This document shows positions 1 through 8,346 of a stretch of DNA of 10,280 bases, piece by piece. Each line of letters begins with the position of its first letter. Position 1 is the first letter of the stretch. The stretch comes from Tricholomella constricta (lineage: Eukaryota; Basidiomycota; Agaricomycetes; Agaricales; Lyophyllaceae), in the NCBI GenBank assembly GCA_013368375.1, contig JAACJP010000048.1, positions 1-10,280 on the forward strand, in the 5' to 3' direction. The position numbers and the translations under genes were made by a program. Below the pieces are notes generated by a model. It ran no database searches. It was given only the letters and a program-made list of their open reading frames with translations, and was not told where the DNA came from.

Positions 1-2
1 GC

Positions 3-1000
3 ACTCGTTATGGACTTTTCGAATACCTGGTAATGCCTTCGGCATGACAAACTCACCCGCGACGTTCCAACACTTCATGAACGACATCTTTCACGACATG
101 AACGACGTGTTCGTAGTGATCTATCTCGACGACATTCTGGTTTTCTCGGAGACCTTAGAGGAACATCACGGACACGTTCGGAAGGTCCTCGAGAGGCTCC
201 GGAAACACAACCTTCATGCGAAACCGGAGAAATACGTTTCACACTACGGAGATCGAATATCTAGGCGTCATCGTATCCCCCGGCGGAGTAAAGATGGATC
301 CAGGAAAAGTCGACGCGATCCGGAAGTGGCCTAGACCGACGAAGGTCAAGGAACTCCAATCTTTCCTAGGCTTTGCAAACTTCTATCGGCGGTTTATCGA
401 CAATTACTCGGGCATAACGAAGAGGTTAAAAAACTCACGCAAAAGGACACAATCTGGAAATGGGATTCCGAATGCGAAGGAGTCTTCGAGCTATTGAAGA
501 AAGCATTCTCCTCCGCACCCATCCTACGACACTTCGATCCTCAACTACCGGTGATACTAGAGTGCGATGCCTCCGACTTCGCCATAGCGGGGATCATCTC
601 CCAATTTGACGAGACATCACAAGACTTACGTCCGGTCGCCTTCTACGCGAGAACTATGATAGACGCGGAGCTCAACTACGACATCTATGACAAGGAGCTC
701 CTAGCAATCGTGGAAGCGTTTAACAATGGAGGGCCTACCTAGAGGGATCTCCCCACCGCATTCAAGTGTACTCCGACCACAACAACCTACAGTACTTCTC
801 CACGACCAAACAACTCAGTCGCAGACAAGCACGATGGTCGGAATGCCTGGCGAACTTCGACTTCCAGATAAACTATCGACCCGGAAGACTGGGAGCGAAG
901 CCAGATGCCCTTACGCGAAGAGCGGACGTGTATCCAAAGAAGGGTTTCGAGCAGGATCACAACTCTTCAACAACCGCATCATCATACCCCCCGAACGATT
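3..1000 (+). other. Reverse transcriptase (partial) and RNase H domains of pol
   Basis: The stretch before and after position 40 reads as the conserved VMPFGMTNSPATFQ-type block, split by the first frame change. YLDDILVFS at 122-148 supplies two of the three palm aspartates. The [12 protein letters not shown] block typical of the Ty3 connection region is at about 363-398. RNase H begins near 545 with ECDASD. It continues with YDKELLAIVEAF (about 685-720) and ends around [11 protein letters not shown] and [10 protein letters not shown] (764-843), so the expected D, E and D metal ligands are all present across the frames. The catalytic residues look conserved; only the frame is interrupted. Confidence 0.88.
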
Positions 1001-1204
1001 GAACGCGGCCCTAATACTGAACGAGGAGCTCCTACTAAACAATGTCCGGAACGCACCCCGAGACGATTTCTTCGAAAGGCATGCACCCAAACCCGGAGAA
1101 GAGACCTCCGCATTCTCCCTATCCGATGATCACAAACTACTCCTTCGCGACGGAAGAATCTATGTACCAGACCATTCCAGATTACGACTCGACATCCTAC
1201 AGCA

Positions 1205-2215
1205 ACACACGATCACAAACTGCGCGGACATCCAGGGATCAGAAAGACCACACAACTCATCATGAGGACTTATTTCTGGCCCGGATTACGGAAGGAGGTC
1301 ACTCGATACGTCCGAAGCTGTCATACCTGTAAAAGAGCGAAGGTCCCACGCCATAGCCCATACGGATTATTGAAACCACTCCAGATTGGGCGAAGGGCGT
1401 GGGCCTCCATATCCATGGACCACATCGTAGAATTACCGGAATCGGATGGGTACGACGCCATACTGGTCGTAGTATGCCGCCTCACCAAGCAAGGCATCTT
1501 CATACCCTGTCACACAACGGACACAGCAAAGGAACTTGCTCAGCTATTCTTGGAACATGTCTTCTCCAAGCACGGACTGCCCGATGACATCATCTCCGAC
1601 AGAGGCACCCTCTTCGTCTCCCGTTTCTGGAGCTCGCTATGTAAAGCCCTGGACATCAAATCGAACCTTTCGACCGCGTATCACCCGGAGACCGACGGCC
1701 AGACGGAACGAGTAAATCAGACACTGGAACAATACCTCCGGATGTACGTGAACTATCTCCAGACCAACTGGCGAACACAGCTCCCTCTGGCGGAATTCAC
1801 GTATAACAATACGACCCATTCGACCACGGGAGTTTCCCCTTTCTTTGCGAACAAGGGTTATCACCCCCGCTTGACAATCTCTATAAAAGATATACCGGCG
1901 AAAGAAGCCCAGGAGGTAGCCGTAGACCTCCGGACCCTCCAGGACTACCTCCGCAAAGAAATAGAGATCGCAAACGAAGCCTACAAACGATTCGCGGACA
2001 AGAAACGGGACCCTACACCAGACTGGGCGTAGGAACGGAGGTATGGCTCGACTGCCGGAACATCAAAACGAAACGCCCCTCCAAAAAGCTGGACCACCGG
2101 AGACTGGGCCCCTTCAAAATCCTGCAGAAGATTCCAGCCACGCGTATCGACTGGAACTACCTCCGACACTGAAAGGGATTCACAATGTATTCCACGTCAA
2201 GTTACTCGAGAAGCA
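1205..2215 (+). CDS. Integrase region of pol (zinc-binding, DD35E core, GPY/F module)
   Basis: The catalytic core lies in one uninterrupted reading frame, 1262-2032. The N-terminal HHCC zinc site has its histidines just upstream, at about 1207-1235 across a frame change, and its cysteines in CHTC (codons at 1319-1330). The core triad is the Asp in SMDH (1418-1420), the Asp in SDRG (1598-1600) and the Glu in GQTERVN (1706-1708). There are 35 residues between the last two, the canonical DD35E spacing. A GPF motif near 2107 and a block reading [10 protein letters not shown] around 2178-2210 form the GPY/F module of Ty3 and retroviral-type integrases. That module is cut by frame changes near 2026 and 2142. 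The intact triad suggests the element was active recently. Confidence 0.92.
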
Positions 2216-2260
2216 CGAACACGAGAATTTCCCGGACGATCAAAACCACCTCCGCAGACG

Positions 2261-2470
2261 ATCAAAGTCGAGGGCGAAGAACACTACGAAGTGGGACAAA
2301 TCCTAGATTCCCGAACACGAGGGAAACACGTCCTCTACTTGGTACGATGGGAAGGGTACGGCCCCGAAGACGATACCTGGGAACCAGCGGAGAATATGGA
2401 GGGAGCAAAAGACATGGCCCTCGAATTCCACCGACTTTTCCCAAGAAAGCCACGGGACCCCACGATTTAA
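2261..2470 (+). CDS. C-terminal chromodomain of pol
   Basis: In frame with the stop at 2468-2470, the segment contains [11 protein letters not shown], then [17 protein letters not shown], then a helical tail ending in basic and proline residues. This is a chromodomain. The three positions that form the methyl-lysine aromatic cage in HP1-like domains are all aromatic here: Tyr in HYEV, Trp in VRWE and Tyr in EGY. Chromoviral chromodomains of this kind guide integrase to heterochromatin carrying methylated histone H3 (known for the family; binding here is inferred). A single lost base near 2249 separates it from the preceding integrase frame. Confidence 0.92.
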   Translation: MKVEGEEHYEVGQILDSRTRGKHVLYLVRWEGYGPEDDTWEPAENMEGAKDMALEFHRLFPRKPRDPTI

Positions 2471-2680
2471 AACGACTCGACGAACACTCATGCACATCAC
2501 GAAAAATTATGCAAATCCATTTCAAGAAGACAAACTGTGTTATATGTATTCGTACCTCCTGGACAACAACATTACGAAAGAGAAACGATACCAAGAAAAA
2601 AAAAAAAAAAAACGAACTTCAGGTGTAAATATTTGGCAAAAGGAAATGAAGGAAGTCCAAGACACCGCGAAAAAGACCGT
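2471..2680. other. Spacer between convergent pol and antisense gene, with A17 run
   Basis: This 210-bp stretch lies tail to tail between the end of pol (+) and the end of the antisense gene (-). It contains no supported gene. Its main feature is an uninterrupted run of 17 adenines at 2596-2612, preceded by AT-rich sequence. It could supply 3'-end signals for either transcript, but I see no convincing polyadenylation signal to assign. Confidence 0.5.
2596..2612 (+). repeat. A17 homopolymer
   Basis: Seventeen consecutive A residues, read as T17 on the strand of the antisense gene, about 70 bases beyond that gene's stop codon. It might be a fossil poly(A) from an inserted cDNA or simple slippage. 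Its length is likely to vary between copies. Confidence 0.95.
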
Positions 2681-4673
2681 CTACTCGATGCGACGACGCT
2701 TGGAGGGACCTGCACTGGCAGAGGAACCGTCCTCGCGCCCAACCCCCACCTCCCCAACCACCCCTACCTCCAGAGGAAGCATCGACGCGATATCCTGCTC
2801 GTCGTCGGCGATCAATTGAGACTGAGACACGAACCCCGCAAGGGCGTCTTCACGAGTGAGAGATGGACGATGAAGAGCAAGGAAATGCTCGAAGGCGGGA
2901 AAAGGGGACTCGGGATCGACGGGAGGGCGAAAAAGCTCGCGGAGAGAATGCTGCTCAAGAATCTGGTGAGCGGCGTCGACGATACCCCGGACCGGCGACG
3001 CCTCCATCTCGACGAGGGCGCGACGCAGAGCGCCATCCGCAACAAACATATCGGATGCGAAAGCAACACGCGCAAGCTCAAGGCTACAACAAATTCCGGA
3101 GGTGAAAAAAGAGAACAAAAGAAGACAAAAGAAAGACTCACCATCGGTGCGAACGCGAAGGTCCAAGGCATGACCACGCCAATAGTCCCGAACCTCCTGG
3201 AGATGGACGACGTGCCCCTTCAGACCCGCAACCTCATCCTCAAGACCCGCAACCTCCATCCGCAGATCCTCGACCTCGGCGTCACGATCGACGTCGACGA
3301 CCTCCACGGCACTCGATGTCTGCGCCTGCAGATGAAGGAAACGTTCACGCTCGTCGGCGAGTTCGGCTAGGACTCCACGAAAACGACCCTTGTTGCGTTC
3401 GCCCTCGGCCTGGAGACGCTCTACCTGGAGGGACAAAGCCTGCGCACGCGCGACCTCCTGGTCATAGAGGCGCCGAAGACGGAGGTGCTCCTCAGGCGAA
3501 GGAGCAAGAGGGCAGGAGCAGCGGGGGGGACGACATCAACATAGCAGGAGGGGAAGCCTGGTGCAGAACCGGTGAGGGAGAGACCGATTCAGACGAACTC
3601 TTTAAAAAGAGAGGCTCCGAGGGCCCGACGATGGGAGAATCCGGAGAAGCGGCACGCATGGCGGCCCCAAGACGACGAACAGGGAAAGGGGAAACCGAGC
3701 TATCGGAGGGGGGAGGAGAATAACCAGGCATAGGCGAAGGGCGCGCCTCCGGAACAGACAAGCGCGCACCCCCACGACCGACAGGCACAGACCTTCGTCC
3801 CTGACCTCGCGTACCACGGAAAATAGCACGAGGAGGGGGAGCAGGAGGAAGTGAAACGGCACCAGTCCCTACAACGGACGAAGAGGCGGCGGGAAGAGGA
3901 GGCGGGATTGGCAAACGCAGGGCGCGACGGATGCTGGTAAAAGACATCGCAACGCCAGGCGGGAGAAAGTAAAACCCTCGGCGCGAGAGCGAAGCCACTC
4001 CAACGGAATTCCCAACTGCCTAGCTGCCACCTCTAGGCCATGGTCCAACGAAAGCGAGCACAGGGAATGCGCCGCACGACACTCAACACAGGGCAGGGTC
4101 CCGCGAAGACGAACCTCCTGAAATCGACAAGACAGCCGACGCGTCCGACACCGATCACACTAACGAAGACCCCAAAAAGGAATCAGCTGAAACGCTGGAC
4201 TCGATCGCAGAAGAAGGGCGACATACCGGCTCATGCGCCTCACACCACGCCAAGGAGGGAGGAACCCGCACAGCGGTACGCAACACCTCCGCCAAAATCG
4301 CATCAGTGAAGAGGGGCCCCCACGACAACGAAGTCGCCGCCGGACGCGACACAGGGTCACTAGCAAACTCGAAATCGGCCTCGGGAGTGGTGGAACGAGG
4401 GCGACGGATCTGTTGGGATCGAATGGGCAGGCGGATGATCAGACGAGGGACAGGAGGTGGGAGAGGAACGGGGGACGACTCGGGGACCGCCCCGTCACTC
4501 CCATCGAGAAGGGTGGCAATCCCAGGGAGAGAGGGCGCCGGGGAAACGGGTTGAGGCGCGTCTAAGGACGCGACGCGCGACCGATCTTCGTCGATCAAAG
4601 GCGCCACGTCCGGATCTCGCAAAGCGGGGGCATTAGGAGGAGGAGACGCGACACGGGGCATAGGAGGCGACAT
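2681..4673 (-). CDS. Antisense retrotransposon-borne gene: Zn2Cys6-like, coiled-coil protein (spliced)
   Basis: This gene lies inside the retrotransposon on the strand opposite to pol. Exon 1 (4673-4227) starts at an ATG and encodes a Pro/Ser-rich leader. Intron 1 (4226-4160; GTATGT...TTAG) joins in phase 0 to exon 2, which opens with a CX2CX6CX12CX2CX6C cluster. Long Pro/Ser/Arg-rich tracts and a Leu/Glu/Arg-rich coiled coil (about 3490-3150) follow. Intron 2 (3141-3084; GTGAGT...GTAG) leads to exon 3, with an FPAFEHFLALHRPSL block, an acidic stretch, a basic SKRRR near the end and stop at 2683-2681. Apparent single-base losses sit at 3971-3974, 3495-3496 and 3082-3083. About 620 residues are encoded. 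A nuclear DNA- or protein-binding role is inferred; I cannot name a family. It could be a captured host gene or an element-specific antisense ORF. Confidence 0.75.
4058..4159 (-). other. Zn2Cys6-type cysteine cluster at the start of exon 2
   Basis: Reading down from 4159, the six cysteines follow CDRCRTRRLSC, then 12 residues, then CVECRAAHSLC. The spacing CX2CX6CX12CX2CX6C matches the fungal Zn(II)2Cys6 binuclear cluster (CX2CX6CX5-16CX2CX6-8C), with basic residues between cysteines 2 and 3 as in DNA-binding members. The first Cys codon follows the intron acceptor directly, so the cluster is complete only on the minus strand. Basidiomycete elements may use such a motif as a zinc fold without classic DNA binding, so its function is inferred. 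Confidence 0.75.
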
Positions 4674-4879
4674 GAGGTCGACAGAATGGAAACAGAAGAA
4701 GAAAAACGACCAAGTTTTTCTCCTTTTCGATCTCCGAGATCCTCAAAACACCCACAAGGACCCACAACCGAGGCCCTCACGTGCCCCTCACGTGACCGCG
4801 CGCGCGCACCAAAAAGGAAAAACAAACACCACACTCCCCGTATCCGAACATTTTTCCGCGTCTCAGTGGCTCGACGCTT
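4674..4879 (-). promoter_or_regulatory. Upstream region of the antisense gene with two CACGTG boxes
   Basis: The 206 bases between the antisense ATG and the retrotransposon purine tract contain two CACGTG palindromes at 4778-4783 and 4789-4794, centre to centre 11 bp, about one helical turn. An alternating CG tract follows at 4797-4807. CACGTG is the E-box bound by bHLH factors such as Cbf1 and Pho4. They lie roughly 105-125 bp upstream of the start codon, a plausible promoter position. No clear TATA box was seen. The role is inferred from position and motif. Confidence 0.5.
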
Positions 4880-4889
4880 GAGGAGGGGG
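4880..4889 (+). promoter_or_regulatory. Polypurine tract (plus-strand primer)
   Basis: GAGGAGGGGG ends three bases before TGTCACG, the presumed LTR start. An all-purine tract directly upstream of the 3' LTR is the expected plus-strand primer of an LTR retrotransposon and fixes the LTR boundary. Confidence 0.85.
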
Positions 4890-4892
4890 TAA

Positions 4893-5249
4893 TGTCACGA
4901 ACGTCCCTAACGACCACCCCTAAAGTCACACCCACTACGCTTTCCCACGCACGTCCGCCGTACATATATGACACCACTTTCTTTTCGGACACCTTACCTC
5001 GATATTACCATTTGTTACGACTAGTTCCCGTTCCCGTTTCTTATTCTCTCTTACTCTCTCGGTTTACTCAGCTCCGCAATTGTATCACTTGTGCTCATTC
5101 GTTCGAACAAGCTCCGGTGAACATCCTCGTCAACGCTCACGACCTCCGATTACCCGATCGGAGCCCGTCTTCCTTGACGACGTCAGGCCTGTCCGCTTCG
5201 GTGGTCTCGGAATAACTCCGCAACCAGCGTGCTACGCAAGGTCCTAACA
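4893..5249 (+). repeat. 3' long terminal repeat (right end approximate)
   Basis: The LTR starts with TG at 4893 directly after the purine tract. It contains a TATA-like ATATAT within 4963-4969 and a pyrimidine-rich stretch at about 5030-5060, consistent with a promoter and start region. It lacks coding sequence I can support. LTRs end in CA; the best candidate is the CA at 5248-5249 in CTAACA, giving about 357 bp. Without the 5' LTR for comparison, the end could lie tens of bases either way. An ORF spanning most of it (4892-5215) is taken to be spurious. Confidence 0.7.
4963..4969 (+). promoter_or_regulatory. TATA-like element in the LTR
   Basis: CATATAT lies about 70 bases into the LTR, followed by a pyrimidine-rich segment. 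This is the expected layout for the LTR's RNA polymerase II promoter. It is assigned by motif and position only. Confidence 0.4.
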
Positions 5250-5995
5250 GGCGGTTCAGGGTGGGTTTCTGCAACGGCTCCTAAACGCCTACACTATCCT
5301 GTAAGAGCGCGCACCACAGACCACTCCTCCCAGAGCCTGCGAACACCCCACATGTCCACATGCAAGTGCTCACACACATCATTACAGGCTTTCTGGCCTG
5401 ATGACCGCGCATTTCCTAGCGTCGAAAATGGGTTGATCCTCCCGGAATCTGTTATCGCGGACAGACGCACTCTGGACCTAGCGCCACGTCGGAAGCACAT
5501 GGAGTTGCGTACGCAGTGTGTAGATTATGATGCGGCAGATCATCCAGCTTCGTTGTAAATTTCATGACGCACAGGCCAGAAAAGGGATCCAGCATATTTA
5601 CAAACAGGTGAGTCGAGGAGCGCCGTGCATGTGGGGTACCCAGTTTCACTGTACGCGGCTGAAAGGGACACGGCAGTTGAAAGCGAAGAACAGTTCGGGT
5701 TCATCAGGAAAACTCCATTGTCTTTTCCGGCGTCTTTCGTGGCTTTTGAAAGCTGAAAAAGACCAAAAGACCAAAAGACCTTCTGGCTTTTGCTAGCCCA
5801 GTCACTTTACTTGTCAAAGCCAATTTTAACTTGTAAAAGGTGAGAAAGACATACAGAAGGTGTAAGTGACTTTCCGGAAGCACGTCCGACTTTCGGAAGC
5901 CTCGCTCAAAAGAAGATATGGAAGTAGGGAAATTAGGCATATTTGAGGGCAGTACGGCTACTGTACATATTCGGAGTAGTATAATACATCTTGAT
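5250..5995. other. Unassigned stretch between the two mobile elements
   Basis: I recognise no gene here. A 109-codon open frame (5229-5558, +) and a good donor-like CAG|GTGAGT at 5605-5613 exist, but their translations resemble nothing I know and codon choice does not clearly favour one frame. The left terminus of the Plavaka element should lie somewhere between about 5640 and 5990. It cannot be fixed because the matching right terminus is outside the window. Small repeats occur: an 8-bp tandem repeat at 5757-5780, near-duplicate GACTTTCCGGAAGC / GACTTTCGGAAGC segments at about 5868-5901, and AGTCACTT (5800-5807) inverted at 5864-5871. Confidence 0.5.
5757..5780 (+). repeat. Three tandem copies of AAAAGACC
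   Basis: The 8-bp unit AAAAGACC is repeated three times with no mismatch (5757-5764, 5765-5772, 5773-5780). Subterminal short repeats are common near ends of DNA transposons, so this may lie near the left end of the Plavaka element. That link is a guess. Confidence 0.9.
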
Positions 5996-8346
5996 CTATT
6001 CATCCTCCTCTTTGAATGCAACTGGCGCGACCTCAACCTGAGCTTCTGAAGCATAACTGGGGTCAACTAAAATCTCCATGTCCTCGTCAGATGCATCGTC
6101 GACTTCGATCATTTCCGGCACTCCGTTCTTTGAGCATCGGTGTTCCTTCGTGGATAAAGCGGCGGCTATGATGTCATCCCACTGCTGATCGGTGAGCGCA
6201 ACGACCTCGGGCATGAAAACACTGGTGCGCTTCCTAAGTTTACCTGCCCCTTTCAGGCCAGTGGGCTCCACGTAATCGTCTCAGTTGGCCTTCGAGAACG
6301 CGCTCTCAGAGTGATCAAGCGGGGTGCCCATACTCCGGTGGTGAAATAAAGTAAAGCACGATGTACCTGCAAAATAATATGAATATGTGAACTGCAGTAG
6401 AATAACCACTTACAGCTTGTAACGACATAATGAGAGCCCCGACGGGGCGTTCGAGCACTCTATGTCCATCTGGGACAGAAGCCGACATCATGACATGCGA
6501 GACAAAGGTGCTCGCCACGAGGCGTCCTTGAAACAAGCCCTAGAAGCCCATAGATTGTGTCACTGAGTTCGCCCGTCAAAAAAATAACTTGTCACGTACC
6601 TCGCGTTTCTTATCGAACGACTCGTTCGTTGACTGCCAGAGGAATGGGCGGTCCTTCTTTGTCAGGTCAGTCGGATTAGGCCCAAGCATCGCCGCTACAA
6701 ATACGGCACGGTCCTCAACAGCTTCAATTGAGCGAATCTTGAATTCGGTCATCACGGCGTCCTTCGCTTTGGTGGCAAGCTTGTTTTGCCATAGGGCGAT
6801 TCCGTTTTGTTTTATCTGAGAATAGATAGGTCAGTACTTCATGCAAGAAGAGTTCTAAACATACCAAGTGTTTCACCACTAGATATAGCCCATCATTGTG
6901 GAAGGTAGTCATCGAGATCTCGTGTTTCCTTTCACGGCAGTACAGTCATTCCAAAGCTCAATTATCTCCATCTCGTTAGGGTGTTCCCATGCCCTAAGCG
7001 CCCCAGTCATGTCGCACGCCATTGGTTGAACATATCTGTTATAGAATGGTTGAGTATCGTGGGGAAGGTCGCGAATATTGGGGCATCGGCTTTGAGAGTT
7101 TCGATTACGCTGATGGAGTTGGAGTAATGGAGCTACGTGAACCTCCTCGACTTTGGCGATTGACTGGATCAACGGTCAACTAATAATTGTCACTTCGAAA
7201 CGAAAAACATACGCGAAATTGAAAGCCCGTGGTGGGCGTGCTAAGTGGAAGCTGTTCGATTTCATTGTCTGATGAAATCCCACCAGGTTCGAATGCTGGT
7301 GTATCACCGTCTTCGAGTTCGCTTCCTTGGTTTGTGGCAGATGCAGGCCCGGGTGTCGAAGTGTGGCTAGAAGTCGTTGTTGCCAAGCGAGCAGGAGTGC
7401 GAACTGGTTGAATGGGCACAGCAGCCTCCCAGTTTCGAACAAGTCCTGACGGATAGGGGGTTTCGCCTTCTTCGGTCCGGTTGGTCTAGACAGTGCCAGA
7501 TCAGGAACAATTCTAAATATAACTAAACCACGTTCTCACTCAGCGCCCGGTCCAGCCTTCCGTTTGTTCCCTGCCGTACTGAGGCCGTGGTTTGATCCCG
7601 CCTCATTCGGGGATATCTGAGATGCGATCATGTTGATTTGATTCCGCACCTCCAAACCCTTCTTGGATTTCTTCCCACTGCCCTTTGTCTTCGTCGTTAT
7701 CGTCGTGTCGAGCTCGTCGTGCTCCATGTCCATGTCCTGGTGGTCGCTATTCTCGCTTTCATCATCTTCGTCTATGACGAGCTCATCACTGTCCTCCAGA
7801 GGTGCTTCGAAGCCTGCAGGCCCAGGGTTGACAGCATCTGAGTCATGCTGTGACGCTTCAAATAGTTCATCTAAACCAGGTATGATTTTGAGTACATATC
7901 TGAAGCAGTCGCAAGACACACTCACCTTTTTTGACATTTGTTGTTTTATAGGTACCACTTTAGCTTGACTCCCTCGGTCTGCATGAGTATCCGATTCTGT
8001 TGTTCGATATCATTGGTAAGAAGTTTATGTCAAAGTTCAGTATCGAAAAATGACCTTTAGGAGAATCTTTCTGTTTACTTCGAGTGAACCGGCGAGGAGC
8101 GGTAGCCTTCTCCTGTGGATGATTTGCATACAGGTCAGCTTTCTTCTCCGAGGTACGCTTTTGGTTTTCCAACTGCGCAATTTTATTGACAACAGCTGCC
8201 TTTTTTACCGTCGCTTCGGTTTTTTTTGCCTCTGCTGCAAGTTTAGCCGCCTGCACCTCTGCTGTAGACCGACAATTTTGCGTGTATTGGTGGTGGGCCT
8301 CCCCAGGACGACTGCTTGCAGTGGAGGGTCGAGTGACGCGAGACAT
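5996..8346 (-). pseudogene. Divergent companion gene of the Plavaka element, unknown function, frame-broken
   Basis: Eight exons on the minus strand: 8346-8055, 7996-7926, 7870-7540, 7485-7213, 7163-6865, 6815-6600, 6539-6414 and 6366-5996. The introns are 47-60 bases with GT-AG ends (for example GTACGT...CTAG at 6599-6540). The N-terminus is Ala/Lys-rich and probably coiled, including VNKIAQLENQKR. A long acidic Asp/Glu stretch with basic patches (7870-7540) and a Ser/Thr/Pro-rich linker follow. A folded C-terminal half includes AWEHPNEMEIIELWND, a VVKHL segment and LERPVGALIMSLQAV, with a final acidic tail. Frame changes occur near 7927-7932, 7430-7437, 6909-6925 and 6321-6324, and TGA at 6281-6283 stands where the frame is otherwise open. 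I recall proteins of this layout beside Plavaka transposases in other basidiomycetes, but no function is known to me. Confidence 0.68.

Larger units (their letters stand above)
1..2470 (+). pseudogene. pol: pol polyprotein (RT, RNase H, integrase, chromodomain), 5'-partial, frame-broken
   Basis: The gene copies element RNA into DNA and inserts it into the host genome. The window opens inside the reverse transcriptase fingers/palm. The YLDD catalytic box is at 122-133, RNase H follows, then integrase from about 1205 and a chromodomain ending at the TAA 2468-2470. The reading frame changes about nine times: near 38 (TT), 233-239, 428-433 (A run), 722 (AA), 963 (C), 1204-1211, 2025-2027 (GGG), 2141-2144 and 2249-2250 (CC). 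Family motifs continue in the next frame each time. All but the second behave as single-base losses, mostly in a run of identical bases. I saw no stop codon caused by a substitution inside the correct frame. The copy is therefore either newly decaying or affected by homopolymer sequencing errors; 'pseudogene' describes the sequence as given. Confidence 0.9.
1..5249 (+). mobile_element. Ty3/gypsy chromovirus LTR retrotransposon, 3' part
   Basis: This is the right-hand part of a Ty3/gypsy (Metaviridae-type) element. The order is reverse transcriptase, RNase H, integrase, chromodomain, a spacer, an opposite-strand gene, a purine tract and the 3' LTR. Integrase following RNase H identifies Ty3/gypsy rather than Ty1/copia, and the terminal chromodomain places it among chromoviruses. 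The left part (5' LTR, primer-binding site, gag, protease, start of reverse transcriptase) is outside the window, so the element's full length, LTR identity and target-site duplication cannot be judged. The 2.4 kb between the end of pol and the LTR is unusually long for this group and is filled by the antisense gene. The right end is estimated from a CA dinucleotide near 5248 and is uncertain. Confidence 0.9.

Noticed and set aside
726..1332. Overlapping open frames that look like separate proteins
   Set aside because: They are pieces of pol in successive frames, caused by single-base losses near 722, 963 and 1207, plus shadow frames.
2537..3370. 277-codon + strand ORF opposite the antisense gene
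   Set aside because: It is the shadow of the GC-rich minus-strand exons; the splice sites, coiled coil and cysteine cluster all support the minus strand.
4797..4807. CG tract as a Z-DNA regulatory element
   Set aside because: Eleven bases of alternating CG may form by chance in this GC-rich region; no further support.
4892..5215. 107-codon ORF on the + strand
   Set aside because: It lies within the LTR, begins at its boundary and resembles no known protein; it is treated as chance.
5229..5558. 109-codon ORF beginning in the LTR end
   Set aside because: It straddles the likely LTR end, has no recognisable motif, and no splice partner could be shown.
5757..5780. CRISPR-like array
   Set aside because: There are three 8-bp units without spacers in eukaryotic DNA; this is a simple tandem repeat.
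5704..6066. 120-codon minus-strand ORF overlapping the companion gene's end
   Set aside because: It overlaps the acidic C-terminus in another frame and has no recognisable features.
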